Of a stretch of DNA of 60,293 bases, positions 45,265 through 54,085 are shown piece by piece. The translations under genes were made by a program, and so were the position numbers. Source of the DNA: Neolewinella persica DSM 23188 (GTDB lineage Bacteria > Bacteroidota > Bacteroidia > Chitinophagales > Saprospiraceae); the NCBI RefSeq assembly GCF_000373105.1, contig NZ_KB890420.1, forward strand, positions 1-60,293. Direction: 5' to 3'. The first letter of the stretch is position 1. Each line of letters opens with the position of its first letter. The notes below the pieces were generated by a model that was not told the origin of the DNA, did not search any database, and saw only the letters and a list, made by a program, of their open reading frames with translations.

Positions 45265-46510
45265 CTTACTCGAGTGGCTGGAATCCATTCTGGGAGATTT
45301 TCCCGGCAATAACCTGCTCGACTTCCTGAGCGTCCGGGCTGGTATTGCCATCATCCTCAGCTTGCTGATTAGTATGGTTACGGGTCGACGGATTATCCGT
45401 TACCTGCAGCGGTTGCAGATGGGCGAGTCTGTCCGTGATCTTGGGTTGGCCGGCCAGGCCAAAAAAGCCGGCACACCTACCATGGGCGGTGTCATCATCC
45501 TGTTGGCCATTGTGGTCCCCTGTTTGCTCATGGGGCATCTCACGAACATCTACCTGATCACCATGCTGATCGCTACCGTCTGGATGGGAGCTATCGGGTT
45601 TACTGATGACTACCTGAAGATCAAGCATAAGAATAAGGACGGTCTGGCGGGCAAATTTAAGATTGCCGGACAGGTTGGCCTTGGCGTACTGATTGCTTTA
45701 GTCATGTTGTTCAGCGAACAGGTGAACGTTCGTATGGACGTGAAAGAAGCTGCCGCCATCGGTCTTACTGAAGGCGATCGGGTAGGGGAGGTAACTTCAA
45801 CGGTACTGGCCAACGGTACCATTGTTAACCGCGCAAACTACCACACGACCCTGACGAATATCCCCTTCGTGAAGGATAGCCAAATGGCCTATGAAAACAT
45901 CTTCAGTATCGGCGCATCGCTGGTCTGGATTCTTTTCGTGCCGTTCATCGTCTTTATCGTTACGGCCATTTCTAATGCGGCCAACCTCACGGATGGCCTG
46001 GACGGATTAGCCACGGGAGTATCTGCCATCATTGCCGCAGTTCTTGCCGTTTTCGCTTACGTCAGTTCTAACGCCATTGCAGCCAATTACCTCGGCGTCC
46101 TGCACTTGCCAGGAACGGAAGAACTGGTGGTTTTCAGCGCCTGCCTGTTAGGGGCCTGCCTGGGTTTCCTGTGGTACAACGGATTTCCCGCTACGGTATT
46201 CATGGGCGATACGGGGTCATTGGCCCTGGGGGGCATCATCGCCGCCCTGGCGATCTTACTGCGCAAAGAACTTTTATTACCGCTCCTCTGCGGAATTTTC
46301 GTAGTAGAAAACCTGTCCGTAGTCATGCAGGTCACCTACTTCAAATACACCAAAAAGAAATACGGCGAAGGCCGCAGGATCTTCCTGATGTCTCCGCTAC
46401 ACCACCACTTCCAGAAAGCCGGAATGCCGGAAACGAAGATAGTGATCCGCTTCTGGATCGTCGGCCTTCTTCTGGCAGTCGCCACCATCCTAACCTTAAA
46501 ACTAAGATAA
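45254..46510 (+). CDS. mraY: Phospho-MurNAc-pentapeptide transferase MraY
   Basis: 418 residues, about ten membrane helices. Signature regions: TPTMGGVIIL, the Asp pair in GFTDDYLKIKHKNKDGL, NAANLTDGLDGLATG and GFLWYNGFPATVFMGDTGSLALGG, with a late LMSPLHHHFQ histidine triad. It transfers phospho-MurNAc-pentapeptide to undecaprenyl phosphate, giving lipid I. Longer than the enterobacterial form, with an extra periplasmic segment around 155-205 that is usual in Bacteroidota. Confidence 0.97.
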   Translation: MLVSLLEWLESILGDFPGNNLLDFLSVRAGIAIILSLLISMVTGRRIIRYLQRLQMGESVRDLGLAGQAKKAGTPTMGGVIILLAIVVPCLLMGHLTNIYLITMLIATVWMGAIGFTDDYLKIKHKNKDGLAGKFKIAGQVGLGVLIALVMLFSEQVNVRMDVKEAAAIGLTEGDRVGEVTSTVLANGTIVNRANYHTTLTNIPFVKDSQMAYENIFSIGASLVWILFVPFIVFIVTAISNAANLTDGLDGLATGVSAIIAAVLAVFAYVSSNAIAANYLGVLHLPGTEELVVFSACLLGACLGFLWYNGFPATVFMGDTGSLALGGIIAALAILLRKELLLPLLCGIFVVENLSVVMQVTYFKYTKKKYGEGRRIFLMSPLHHHFQKAGMPETKIVIRFWIVGLLLAVATILTLKLR

Positions 46511-46518
46511 TGAGACTA

Positions 46519-46618
46519 GATCCCGGAGGGATCAAATCGCTTTAACCCCGGATGCAGCAAGTGGCGCAGCCACGAGCGAAATCCGGGGACACTCCCAAAA
46601 GAGACCGTGCGCAGCACG
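46519..46618. other. Cluster of triloop hairpins between mraY and murD
   Basis: GATCCC-gga-GGGATC (46519-46533), CCCCGGAT (46546-46553) with ATCCGGGG (46581-46588) enclosing GTGGC-gca-GCCAC (46561-46573), and CGTGC-gca-GCACG (46606-46618). All inner loops are GNA closed by C-G. The open frame through this stretch is not counted as part of murD. Confidence 0.65.
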
Positions 46619-46632
46619 AGCAAACAAAAAAT

Positions 46633-47958
46633 ATGAATAACCAGAAGACCATAGTAATCCTAGGAGCCGGAGAATCCGGAGCAAGTGCGGCCCGCCTCGC
46701 ACAGCGGGAGGGCTATGCCGTCTTCGTATCTGACGCGGGACCGGGTAGTCCCCGATACCTCACGGAACTGGAGGAAGCAGGCATCGAGTTCGAAACGATG
46801 CAGCACACCGCAGATCGCATCTACGCTGCCGACGAGGTCGTCAAAAGCCCCGGCATCCCCGATTCGGTACCGATGATCGTAGAATTGCGTAAACGAGGCA
46901 CCCCGGTCATCAGCGAAATAGAATTCGCCTTCCGCTTCACGCCGAAGGGCGCGGAAATCATCGGTATTACTGGCAGCAACGGTAAGACGACAACGACGAT
47001 GCTGACGCATCACCTGCTCGACTTCGCCGGCGTCAACGCCCTGGCGGGCGGAAACCTGGGCGATAGCTTCGCCCGCCTCCTGCTGGATAACGAACCGGCG
47101 GACGTCTACGTATTAGAACTCAGCAGCTTTCAGTTGGACGGTATGGTGGATTTCCGCCCGTCCATCGCTGCCGTACTCAATGTTACGCCTGATCACCTGG
47201 ACCGCTACGAATACAACCTAGACTTGTATGCCGATAGCAAAGTGTCCATTGCCAGGAGCCAGCGACTCAATGATCGCCTGTTGGTCCTTGCTGATCAAGA
47301 AGTCATTGCACCTGCGCTGCGCCGCCAAAAAATCGACACTCAGATCACAACGATCTCTTCCGACGACGTCCGTGATGGCGGGATCTTTGTCGATGGCTAT
47401 GAGTTTTCCCTCGGTGCGGGGCAACTACGTGGCCGGCACAATGCATTGAACGCGCTATTTGCCGTGCGCATCGCCCTGCAACTTGGCGTCAATGAAAAAG
47501 AAATTCAGCTGGCTCTCGACAGCTTCATCCCCGCACCACATCGCATGGAATTGATTCCGACAGCCGATGAACGGACGTGGATCAACGACAGCAAAGCTAC
47601 TAACGTGGACGCTACCTACTTCGCACTGGAGTCGATGACCGGATCAACGGTCTGGATCGCCGGTGGGACGGATAAAGGCAACGACTACGATGTGCTCATG
47701 CCATTCGTGCGGGAGAACGTCCACACCCTGATCTGCATGGGCGTTGACAATACCAAACTGGTGGAGGTATTTACCGGGCAGGTAGATACCCTGCTGCAAT
47801 GCAGCAGTGCGGCCGCCGCAGTCGTCTTTGCGCATCACCGGGCTAAAAAAGGAGATACCATCCTGATGAGCCCCTGCTGCGCGAGCTTCGACCTTTTTAA
47901 AAACTACATCGACCGCGGGGACCAGTTCCGCACGGCCGTTAAAAATCTAAACGCATGA
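46633..47958 (+). CDS. murD: UDP-MurNAc-L-alanine:D-glutamate ligase MurD
   Basis: 441 residues from ATG 46633, which starts just before the Rossmann strand TIVILGAGESGASAA; an earlier start would run through the hairpin cluster. ATP loop GITGSNGKTTTT (about 115-126), LELSSFQLDGM, NVTPDHLDRYEY and NDSKATNVDATYFALE are MurD hallmarks. It adds D-Glu to UDP-MurNAc-L-Ala. The stop overlaps the ftsW start by four bases. Confidence 0.96.
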   Translation: MNNQKTIVILGAGESGASAARLAQREGYAVFVSDAGPGSPRYLTELEEAGIEFETMQHTADRIYAADEVVKSPGIPDSVPMIVELRKRGTPVISEIEFAFRFTPKGAEIIGITGSNGKTTTTMLTHHLLDFAGVNALAGGNLGDSFARLLLDNEPADVYVLELSSFQLDGMVDFRPSIAAVLNVTPDHLDRYEYNLDLYADSKVSIARSQRLNDRLLVLADQEVIAPALRRQKIDTQITTISSDDVRDGGIFVDGYEFSLGAGQLRGRHNALNALFAVRIALQLGVNEKEIQLALDSFIPAPHRMELIPTADERTWINDSKATNVDATYFALESMTGSTVWIAGGTDKGNDYDVLMPFVRENVHTLICMGVDNTKLVEVFTGQVDTLLQCSSAAAAVVFAHHRAKKGDTILMSPCCASFDLFKNYIDRGDQFRTAVKNLNA

Positions 47959-49115
47959 ACCTGTCAACGCGCATAGCGACGGAGTTGCGGGGTGACCGCG
48001 TGATCTGGGCCATCGTGGTCCTGCTGGCCATCATCAGTATGGTCTCCGTATTCAGTTCTGCTTCCACCCTTGCTTACGAAGAACGGAGCGGAGAAGTCAG
48101 CTATTACCTGATCAAGCACGGGGTGATCCTCGGTTTTGGTATGGTGGTGATCTATATCTGCCACTTGCTGGCCTATACGAAGTTCAGCCGCTGGGCACCG
48201 GGACTGCTGGTGGTTGCATTCGCGCTACTGATCTTAACTATGTGGCTGGGGGTGGACATCAATAACGCTAAACGGTGGTTGGCTATCCCCGGTGTGGGGC
48301 TGACCTTCCAGAGTTCGGATTTTGCCAAGCTCGCCCTCATCATTTTTGTCGCCCGCTCCATTGGTTCCAAACAGGATGTGATTAAGGATTTTAAGGAAGC
48401 TTTCCTTCCCATCATCGCTCCCATCATCGGCATTTGTATGCTGATTGCGATCAATGACCTCTCTTCCGCCCTGATGCTTTTCCTGATCTGTTTGCTGATG
48501 ATGATCGTTGGCCGGGTAGCGATGCAGTACGTTGTGATGCTGGTACTGCTGGGCGTCTCCGTATTTAGCCTGATGGTAATGGTTGGCGCTAAATACCCGC
48601 AGCTGATTCCCCGGGCTGCTACCTGGGAAAAGCGGATTGAGACTTACATCAATCCGGAAATGGCCTCGACGGATGATCGATACCAGATCACGAAGGCGCA
48701 GATCGCCATGTCCAATGGTGGCATCTTCGGCGTCGGTCCCGGCAACTCTACTCAAAGAAATTACGTGCCCAGCCCGCACGCCGACTTTATTTATTCCATC
48801 ATCGTGGAAGAGTATGGCGTCTTGGGTGGGGTAGCGGTCATCTTCCTGTATGTGCTGCTGTTTTTCCGCATTGTCAGGTTGGTTACCAAAAGTTCGAAAG
48901 CCTTTGGGGCCATGGTGGCCTTTGGCATTGGATTGTCGCTACTTCTGCAGGCCTTTTTCAACATTGCCGTAAACCTCGACCTCGTTCCCGTCACCGGACT
49001 TACCCTGCCCCTGATCTCCATGGGTGGTACCTCCGTATTGTTCACCTGTATTGCGTTCGGCATCATCTTGTCCGTTTCGAAATACATAGAAGCCGTCACT
49101 GCCGATGCGACCTGA
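47955..49115 (+). CDS. ftsW: Septal peptidoglycan polymerase FtsW
   Basis: 386 residues of the SEDS family with about nine to ten membrane helices. Recognisable regions include NNAKRWLAIPGVGLTFQSSDFAKLALIIF, YQITKAQIAMSNGGIFGVGPGNSTQRNYVPSPHADFIYSIIVEEYG and VPVTGLTLPLISMGGTSVLF. It polymerises lipid II at the septum with the ftsI product. It overlaps murD by 4 and murG by 11 bases. Confidence 0.95.
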   Translation: MNLSTRIATELRGDRVIWAIVVLLAIISMVSVFSSASTLAYEERSGEVSYYLIKHGVILGFGMVVIYICHLLAYTKFSRWAPGLLVVAFALLILTMWLGVDINNAKRWLAIPGVGLTFQSSDFAKLALIIFVARSIGSKQDVIKDFKEAFLPIIAPIIGICMLIAINDLSSALMLFLICLLMMIVGRVAMQYVVMLVLLGVSVFSLMVMVGAKYPQLIPRAATWEKRIETYINPEMASTDDRYQITKAQIAMSNGGIFGVGPGNSTQRNYVPSPHADFIYSIIVEEYGVLGGVAVIFLYVLLFFRIVRLVTKSSKAFGAMVAFGIGLSLLLQAFFNIAVNLDLVPVTGLTLPLISMGGTSVLFTCIAFGIILSVSKYIEAVTADAT

Positions 49116-50304
49116 TCAGGGACATAGCACGAGCCCCTTGCGTATAATCGTAAGTGGGGGCGGCACCGGCGGGCACATCTACCCGGCCATCGCCATTGCG
49201 GACGAGCTGAAACGGCTCCGTCCCGATACCCGGTTCCTGTTTGTGGGGGCTGCGGGCAGGATGGAAATGGAAAAGGTACCGAAAGCGGGCTATGAGATTA
49301 AAGGGCTATGGATTTCCGGCCTGCAACGGAAGCTGACGCTCGATAACCTGAGCTTCCCCTTCAAGGTCATCCACAGTCTTTGGACGAGCCGGAAGATCAT
49401 CAAGGCCTTTAAGCCCGACGTGGTGGTGGGGACCGGTGGTTATGCCGGTGGCCCCGTACTCTACGCAGCGGCGAAGATGGGCGTACCTACCCTGATCCAG
49501 GAACCGAATGCCTTTGCTGGTCTGGCCAATAAGTGGTTGGGTAAGCACATGGATAAGATCTGTGTCGCCTTCCCGGGTATGGAAAAATTCTTCCCGAAGG
49601 AAGCACTCGTGGAAACGGGTAATCCGGTGCGGGAGGAGATGCTGGAGCGGGTAAGGTCGTCGGCTGAGGCGGCGCTTGCGCCTGACTCGTCCGCTAACCT
49701 GGGTGTTAACCGCTCGGCGGACGAGTCAGCTCTCTCGTCGCGCCTCGGCCGACGAGCTAACATCCTCCTGATGGGCGGCTCCGGCGGCGCAAGAAGCATG
49801 AACGAAGCATTGCGGGACAGCACCAGGATTTTAGGGGCGCGGCCGCAGGTGCAATGGACGTGGCAATGTGGTACCGCCTACTATGAAGCTTTCAAAGACT
49901 GCGCTTCCGCGCAGCTCCCCAACGTCACCATCTCCGCCTTCATCGACGACATGGAGCAGGCTTACGCCAAGGCTGACGTCGTGATCGGTAGGGCGGGTTC
50001 TACCACCATCGCCGAAATCCAATTCCTCGGCAAGCCAACCATCCTGGTGCCCAGCCCCTGGGTAGCGGAAGATCACCAGACGATGAACGCCCGGGCACTG
50101 ACTGAGCGGGACGCAGCCGTATTGGTGGCCGACAAAGACTTAACCGAAAAACTGGTGCCCACCGTCTACGAACTCCTCGACGACGAAGCACGCAGAAAAG
50201 AACTAGGCCAAAACGCACGTGCTATGGCCCAAACCGGTGCCGTAACCCGCATCGCCAACGAAGTACTGAACCTTATTTCCTCCTCCCAAAAATCCGCCAA
50301 CTAA
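49105..50304 (+). CDS. murG: MurG N-acetylglucosaminyltransferase with repeat-encoded insertion
   Basis: 399 residues; MurG is usually about 355-370. N-terminal IVSGGGTGGHIYPAIAIADEL (about 13-33), VVGTGGYAGGPVLYAA and PTLIQEPNAFAGLANK are typical, as are the C-terminal LLMGGSGGARSMNEAL, VIGRAGSTTIAEIQFLGKPTILVP and EDHQTMNARAL. It adds GlcNAc to lipid I to make lipid II at the inner membrane. Residues about 185-217, rich in Ser, Ala and Arg, lie between NPVREEML and NILLMGGSGG and are encoded by a nested palindrome. Further on, GARPQVQ (about 244-250) is encoded by dispersed-repeat copy 10. Catalytic motifs are intact. Confidence 0.95.
   Translation: MRPDQGHSTSPLRIIVSGGGTGGHIYPAIAIADELKRLRPDTRFLFVGAAGRMEMEKVPKAGYEIKGLWISGLQRKLTLDNLSFPFKVIHSLWTSRKIIKAFKPDVVVGTGGYAGGPVLYAAAKMGVPTLIQEPNAFAGLANKWLGKHMDKICVAFPGMEKFFPKEALVETGNPVREEMLERVRSSAEAALAPDSSANLGVNRSADESALSSRLGRRANILLMGGSGGARSMNEALRDSTRILGARPQVQWTWQCGTAYYEAFKDCASAQLPNVTISAFIDDMEQAYAKADVVIGRAGSTTIAEIQFLGKPTILVPSPWVAEDHQTMNARALTERDAAVLVADKDLTEKLVPTVYELLDDEARRKELGQNARAMAQTGAVTRIANEVLNLISSSQKSAN
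49657..49755 (+). repeat. Nested palindromic element inserted in murG
   Basis: Outer arms TCGTCGGCTGAGGCG (49657-49671) and CGCCTCGGCCGACGA (49741-49755) pair at 14 of 15 positions plus a wobble. Inner arms TGACTCGTCCGC (49683-49694) and GCGGACGAGTCA (49717-49728) pair perfectly. The 99 bases are a multiple of three and keep the murG frame open. Confidence 0.75.
49836..49852 (+). repeat. Dispersed 17-bp repeat, copy 10 (inside murG)
   Basis: GGCGCGGCCGCAGGTGC, exact consensus, followed by AATGGA, read in frame as GARPQVQ of MurG. Confidence 0.88.
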
Positions 50305-51686
50305 TGCAGTTAGCTGACCTTAAACAAGTCTACTTTATCGGTGTAGGTGGCATCGGGATGAGCGCCATCGCCCGCTATTTTAATAGCCGCGGACTGAAGG
50401 TTTCCGGATACGACAAAACAGAAACACCGCTGACCCGCTCGCTGGAAAGTGAAGGCATCACCATTCACTATGGTGCCGCCAATGTGGCCCTGGTTCCAGT
50501 ATCCGCCGATGATCTGCTGGTGGTCTGGACGCCGGCCATCCCGGCCTCCTTTGCCGAATTGGCGAAGGTGCAGGCGGGAGACTACACTTTGCTGAAACGT
50601 TCCCAGGTGCTCGGCCTCATTAGCCGTGGCATGGATTGTGTCGGCATCGCAGGCACCCATGGTAAGACAACAACTACCACCATCACGACCCACCTCATGA
50701 ACGTTGCCGGTCTGGAACCCTCCGCCTTCCTCGGCGGAATCCCACGGGATTTCTCCAGCAACTACGTACATGGTACTTCCGACTGGGTAGTGGTGGAAGC
50801 GGATGAATACGACCGCAGCTTCCTGCAGCTTGATCCGGCGATTGCCGTCGTTTTGTCTTGCGACGCCGACCACCTCGACATCTATGGTGATCACGCCAAT
50901 ATGCTGGAAACTGGTTTCCGGGCTTACGCCCGTAAGATCCGGGAAGGTGGTAAACTACTTATCCGCTACGACCTGGCCGATCATTTTACGGAGATTGATC
51001 ACGTTACGACCATAACTTTTGGCATCGGTGCTGGCGATTATAACGCACACAACATCCGGGTGGAAGACGGTGCTTTCCACTTTGACCTCAAGGAACCGGA
51101 TGGTCATCTGATCACCGACATCCGTACGGCACTGCCCGGTCGGCACAACATTGAGAATGCCCTGGCTGCTAGTGCCGTAACCCGCATTGCAGGTGGGAGC
51201 GAAGCTGCCCTGAAAGAAGGCCTCGCGACTTTTAAGGGTATTGCCCGAAGGTTCGAGACGAAGCTGAAGACGGATAAGATCGTTATCATCGATGATTATG
51301 CACACCATCCGACAGAGCTTACCGCAGCGATCTCTGCCGCAAAAGAACTGTACCCGGATAAAACGATCCGTGGCGTTTTTCAGCCCCATCTCTTCAGCCG
51401 TACACAGGACTTCGCCGCAGGTTTTGCGCAAGCCCTCGATCTGCTGGATGAGGCAATTCTGATCCCGATATACCCAGCGCGGGAAGAGCCCATTCCGGGG
51501 GTCACCAGTCGTTCGATCTATGGGAAAATGAATTCTACAAATCGCAGGTTGCTGTCCGATGAACAGTTGCTGATCGCAACTGCGGAACTTGCAGACGGCG
51601 TGCTGCTGTTATTGGGTGCCGGCGATATTGACGCACTGGTACCGAAAATAGTTGCTCAACACCAAAACACCCTGACCCATGGCTAA
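50304..51686 (+). CDS. murC: UDP-MurNAc:L-alanine ligase MurC
   Basis: 460 residues. VYFIGVGGIGMSAIARYF near the N-terminus, ATP loop GIAGTHGKTTTTT (about 116-128), VVEADEYDRSFLQL, PGRHNIENALAA and IDDYAHHPTEL are all diagnostic. It adds the first L-Ala to UDP-MurNAc. The start overlaps the murG stop (TAATG), and the 3' end overlaps ftsQ by 8 bases. Confidence 0.97.
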   Translation: MQLADLKQVYFIGVGGIGMSAIARYFNSRGLKVSGYDKTETPLTRSLESEGITIHYGAANVALVPVSADDLLVVWTPAIPASFAELAKVQAGDYTLLKRSQVLGLISRGMDCVGIAGTHGKTTTTTITTHLMNVAGLEPSAFLGGIPRDFSSNYVHGTSDWVVVEADEYDRSFLQLDPAIAVVLSCDADHLDIYGDHANMLETGFRAYARKIREGGKLLIRYDLADHFTEIDHVTTITFGIGAGDYNAHNIRVEDGAFHFDLKEPDGHLITDIRTALPGRHNIENALAASAVTRIAGGSEAALKEGLATFKGIARRFETKLKTDKIVIIDDYAHHPTELTAAISAAKELYPDKTIRGVFQPHLFSRTQDFAAGFAQALDLLDEAILIPIYPAREEPIPGVTSRSIYGKMNSTNRRLLSDEQLLIATAELADGVLLLLGAGDIDALVPKIVAQHQNTLTHG

Positions 51687-52494
51687 GACACAACCAAATA
51701 AGCTGGTCGCATTGGCCCTCAGCTTCGTAATGGGCGTACGTGCTTACGGATGGATCGTTATCGCGATTGCCATTGGGGTATTGGCTATTTCTGCCATCTC
51801 TGCCCGGGAGGCTTCCCACGTGAAAACGGTTGCGCCAGTTATCCTTCCGCTGGAAGATGGGGAAGCGCTGGTAACCGAACAGGAGTTGCTGGACCGGCTT
51901 GCCGCCAGCTTTACCAAGCCGATGGCGGAATTGAGCCTAAGCGATATTGATGTCGAACGCGTAGAAACGGTGCTCGAAGGCCAGGCTTTCGTAGCGGATG
52001 CCGATGCTTATATCGACGATGACCTACAACTCAACATCACCGTAACCCAGCGGGTACCCCTGCTTCGGATCATTGCCGAAAGTGGACAGAATTATTACTT
52101 CGACGAAGTCGGCGCCCGGATGCCACTCAGCGAAAGCTACACCGCCCGGGTACCCGTGGCAACGGGGAACATCGTCTTGTGGTCTGATAACTTCATGGCG
52201 GACAAAGACCACCAACTCCGCCAACTGGTGGAGCTGGCTCAATACCTCCGTGCAGATGATTTCCTCGGCGCGTTGGTGGAACAGATTTACGTAAACACAA
52301 AGGGCGAGCTGGTGCTCGCTCCGAAAGTCGGTGACCAGGTAATCTACCTCGGTCGCTACCACGAAACAAAGACGTTGGAATGCCTCCGTCGCTTAAAGAT
52401 CTTCTATCGTGAAGGGCTTCCCTACGAAGGGTGGCGCAAGTACAAAAGCTTTGACTTGCGCTTCTCGGATCAGGTGATTGCTCGTAAACGATAG
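51679..52494 (+). CDS. ftsQ: FtsQ-like division protein
   Basis: 271 residues with a short cytoplasmic N-terminus, one membrane helix (about 22-38, YGWIVIAIAIGVLAISAI) and a periplasmic part. Residues about 55-130, including LSDIDVERVETVLEGQAFVADADAYID, look like a POTRA domain, followed by an FtsQ/DivIB beta domain with LRIIAESGQNYYFDEVGARMPLS. It links the early divisome with FtsL/FtsB. Identity rests on motif shape and on its place between murC and ftsA. Confidence 0.85.
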   Translation: MAKTQPNKLVALALSFVMGVRAYGWIVIAIAIGVLAISAISAREASHVKTVAPVILPLEDGEALVTEQELLDRLAASFTKPMAELSLSDIDVERVETVLEGQAFVADADAYIDDDLQLNITVTQRVPLLRIIAESGQNYYFDEVGARMPLSESYTARVPVATGNIVLWSDNFMADKDHQLRQLVELAQYLRADDFLGALVEQIYVNTKGELVLAPKVGDQVIYLGRYHETKTLECLRRLKIFYREGLPYEGWRKYKSFDLRFSDQVIARKR

Positions 52495-52526
52495 GAGTGA
52501 CTCACCAACTCATTAACTCAATAACC

Positions 52527-52563
52527 GTCTTCGGACCAGACTAATGACCCTAGTCCCGAAGAC
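52527..52563 (+). other. Hairpin between ftsQ and ftsA
   Basis: GTCTTCGG (52527-52534) with CCGAAGAC (52556-52563), and inner GACTA with TAGTC. A T-run follows about 15 bases later, just before ftsA, so it could be a weak terminator or processing site. Confidence 0.5.
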
Positions 52564-52603
52564 CATTTACTAACCCTTTTTTTTTAATTTACCGGATGTT
52601 ATT

Positions 52604-53974
52604 ATGACTGATACCACTCAAACTCAAATTATTGCCGCTTTAGATATCGGCACCACCAAAGTGTGCGCCCTCGTCGGACGGCGTGACGTACACGGACGGC
52701 TGGAAATCCTCGGCACCGGCAAGGTCGAATCCGAGGGCGTCATGCGCGGCGTTGTCTCCAATATCGAGAAAACGGTCCGTGCCATTAGCGAAGCCCGTGC
52801 CCAGGCGGAACAGTCCTGCGGTATGTCCTTCGACGTCGTTCATGTCGGCATTGCCGGCCAGCACATCAAGAGCCTGCAGCACCGCGGCATGTTGGTGCGG
52901 GACAATGCGCAGTCGGAGATCAGCCAGCGCGACATTGATCGGCTGATCAGTGATATGCACAAGCTGGTGCTGCCTCCGGGCGACAAAATTCTCCACGTAA
53001 TTCCTCAGGAATACACCGTGGACAGCGAACAGGGGATCGTGGATCCCATCGGCATGTCGGGCGGTCGCCTGGAAGCCAATTTCCACATCATCACCGGCCA
53101 GATCACGGCCAGTAACAACATCAGCCGTTGCGTAGAGCGCGCGGGACTGGAAATGGCCGGCGTCACGCTGGAGCCCATTGCCAGCTCAGCTTCTGTGCTG
53201 TACGAAGACGAGAAGCAGGCCGGCGTGGCCCTTGTCGACATCGGTGGTGGTACTACTGACATTACCATTTTCCAGGACGGCATCATTCGCCATACGGCAG
53301 TGATTCCTTTTGGTGGTAACGTCTTCACAAAAGACATCAAATCGGGGTGTACCGTAATGGAGCACCACGCTGAGAAATTGAAAGTCAACTACGGCTCGGC
53401 CCTGGCCAGCGAAGTATTTGAGAATCGCCTCATCGTGATTCCAGGCTTGCGTGGCCGTGATCCGAAAGAGATCAGCGAGAAGAACCTGGCGCTCATCATC
53501 CAGGCGCGGGCCGAGGAGATCCTCGACCACGTCATGTGGGAAATCCGCCGTGCGGGCTTCGAAGGACAGCAGCTCATTGGCGGCATCGTGCTGACCGGTG
53601 GTGGTGCGCTACTGAAGGACCTCGACAAACTCACGGCACTGCACACTGGCATGACTGCCCGTATCGGTACACCGATTGAGCACCTCGCTCATGGTTACCA
53701 GGAGCGGCTCACCAGCCCGATCTACGCTACTGGCGTTGGTCTTTTGCTGCAGGGCTTTGCTGACCTCGATGCCGGAAAAATTTTCCCTTCCATTGCGAAG
53801 AAGAAAGCGGAGGAAGAAGCAGCAGCCCAGGCAGCAGCCGAAGCAGCAGAGCAGGCGCGGACGCAGGAGCAAGCGAAGGAACAGGAAGCAGTGGGCGCAG
53901 GCTCCACCTGGTTCGAGAGTGCCTTCAAGAAGACTAAGGAATGGTTTGAGGCAGAACCTGATAGCGACTTCTAG
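52604..53974 (+). CDS. ftsA: Cell division protein FtsA
   Basis: 456 residues, actin-fold ATPase. Phosphate 1 motif ALDIGTTKVCALVG (about 9-22), the 1C domain region VVHVGIAGQHIKSL, phosphate 2 VDIGGGTTDITIF (about 212-224) and the adenosine motif GGIVLTGGGALL (about 325-336). The C-terminus has a low-complexity Ala/Gln/Glu stretch (about 405-430) and then a conserved membrane-targeting-like helix (WFESAFKKTKEWFE). It tethers FtsZ to the membrane. The Ala/Gln stretch contains a degenerate dispersed repeat. Confidence 0.96.
   Translation: MTDTTQTQIIAALDIGTTKVCALVGRRDVHGRLEILGTGKVESEGVMRGVVSNIEKTVRAISEARAQAEQSCGMSFDVVHVGIAGQHIKSLQHRGMLVRDNAQSEISQRDIDRLISDMHKLVLPPGDKILHVIPQEYTVDSEQGIVDPIGMSGGRLEANFHIITGQITASNNISRCVERAGLEMAGVTLEPIASSASVLYEDEKQAGVALVDIGGGTTDITIFQDGIIRHTAVIPFGGNVFTKDIKSGCTVMEHHAEKLKVNYGSALASEVFENRLIVIPGLRGRDPKEISEKNLALIIQARAEEILDHVMWEIRRAGFEGQQLIGGIVLTGGGALLKDLDKLTALHTGMTARIGTPIEHLAHGYQERLTSPIYATGVGLLLQGFADLDAGKIFPSIAKKKAEEEAAAQAAAEAAEQARTQEQAKEQEAVGAGSTWFESAFKKTKEWFEAEPDSDF
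53854..53870 (+). repeat. Degenerate copy of the dispersed 17-bp repeat inside ftsA
   Basis: GGCGCGGACGCAGGAGC matches consensus at 15 of 17 positions and is followed by AA, as in better copies. Read as ARTQEQ. Codon bias in an Ala/Gln-rich tract may imitate the repeat. Confidence 0.4.
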
Positions 53975-54009
53975 CGCTGCGCGCTAGGGGGAAGGGGCGA
54001 GCCCTTCCC
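53971..54009. other. Hairpins over the ftsA stop codon
   Basis: CTAGCGC-tgc-GCGCTAG (53971-53987) is a perfect palindrome containing the ftsA TAG. It is followed at once by GGGAAGGG (53989-53996) with CCCTTCCC (54002-54009). The remaining gap to ftsZ (to 54253) holds more GC-rich dyads and repeat copy 11 but no gene. Confidence 0.65.
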
Positions 54010-54085
54010 TTACGGAAAGACCCGGATAGCACCGTACGGGCAGGGCTTGCCCCTTCCCGCCTTTGCTCCTCCAAAACCTTCCCTT

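Noticed and set aside
46552..46632. N-terminal extension of MurD
   Set aside because: Runs through a cluster of hairpins and gives a hydrophilic, unconserved leader; ATG 46633 sits at the normal MurD start.
47810..47830. Another possible repeat copy in murD (GCGGCCGCCGCAG)
   Set aside because: Only the NotI-like core matches; the GGTGC half is absent and the residues are a plain Ala run.
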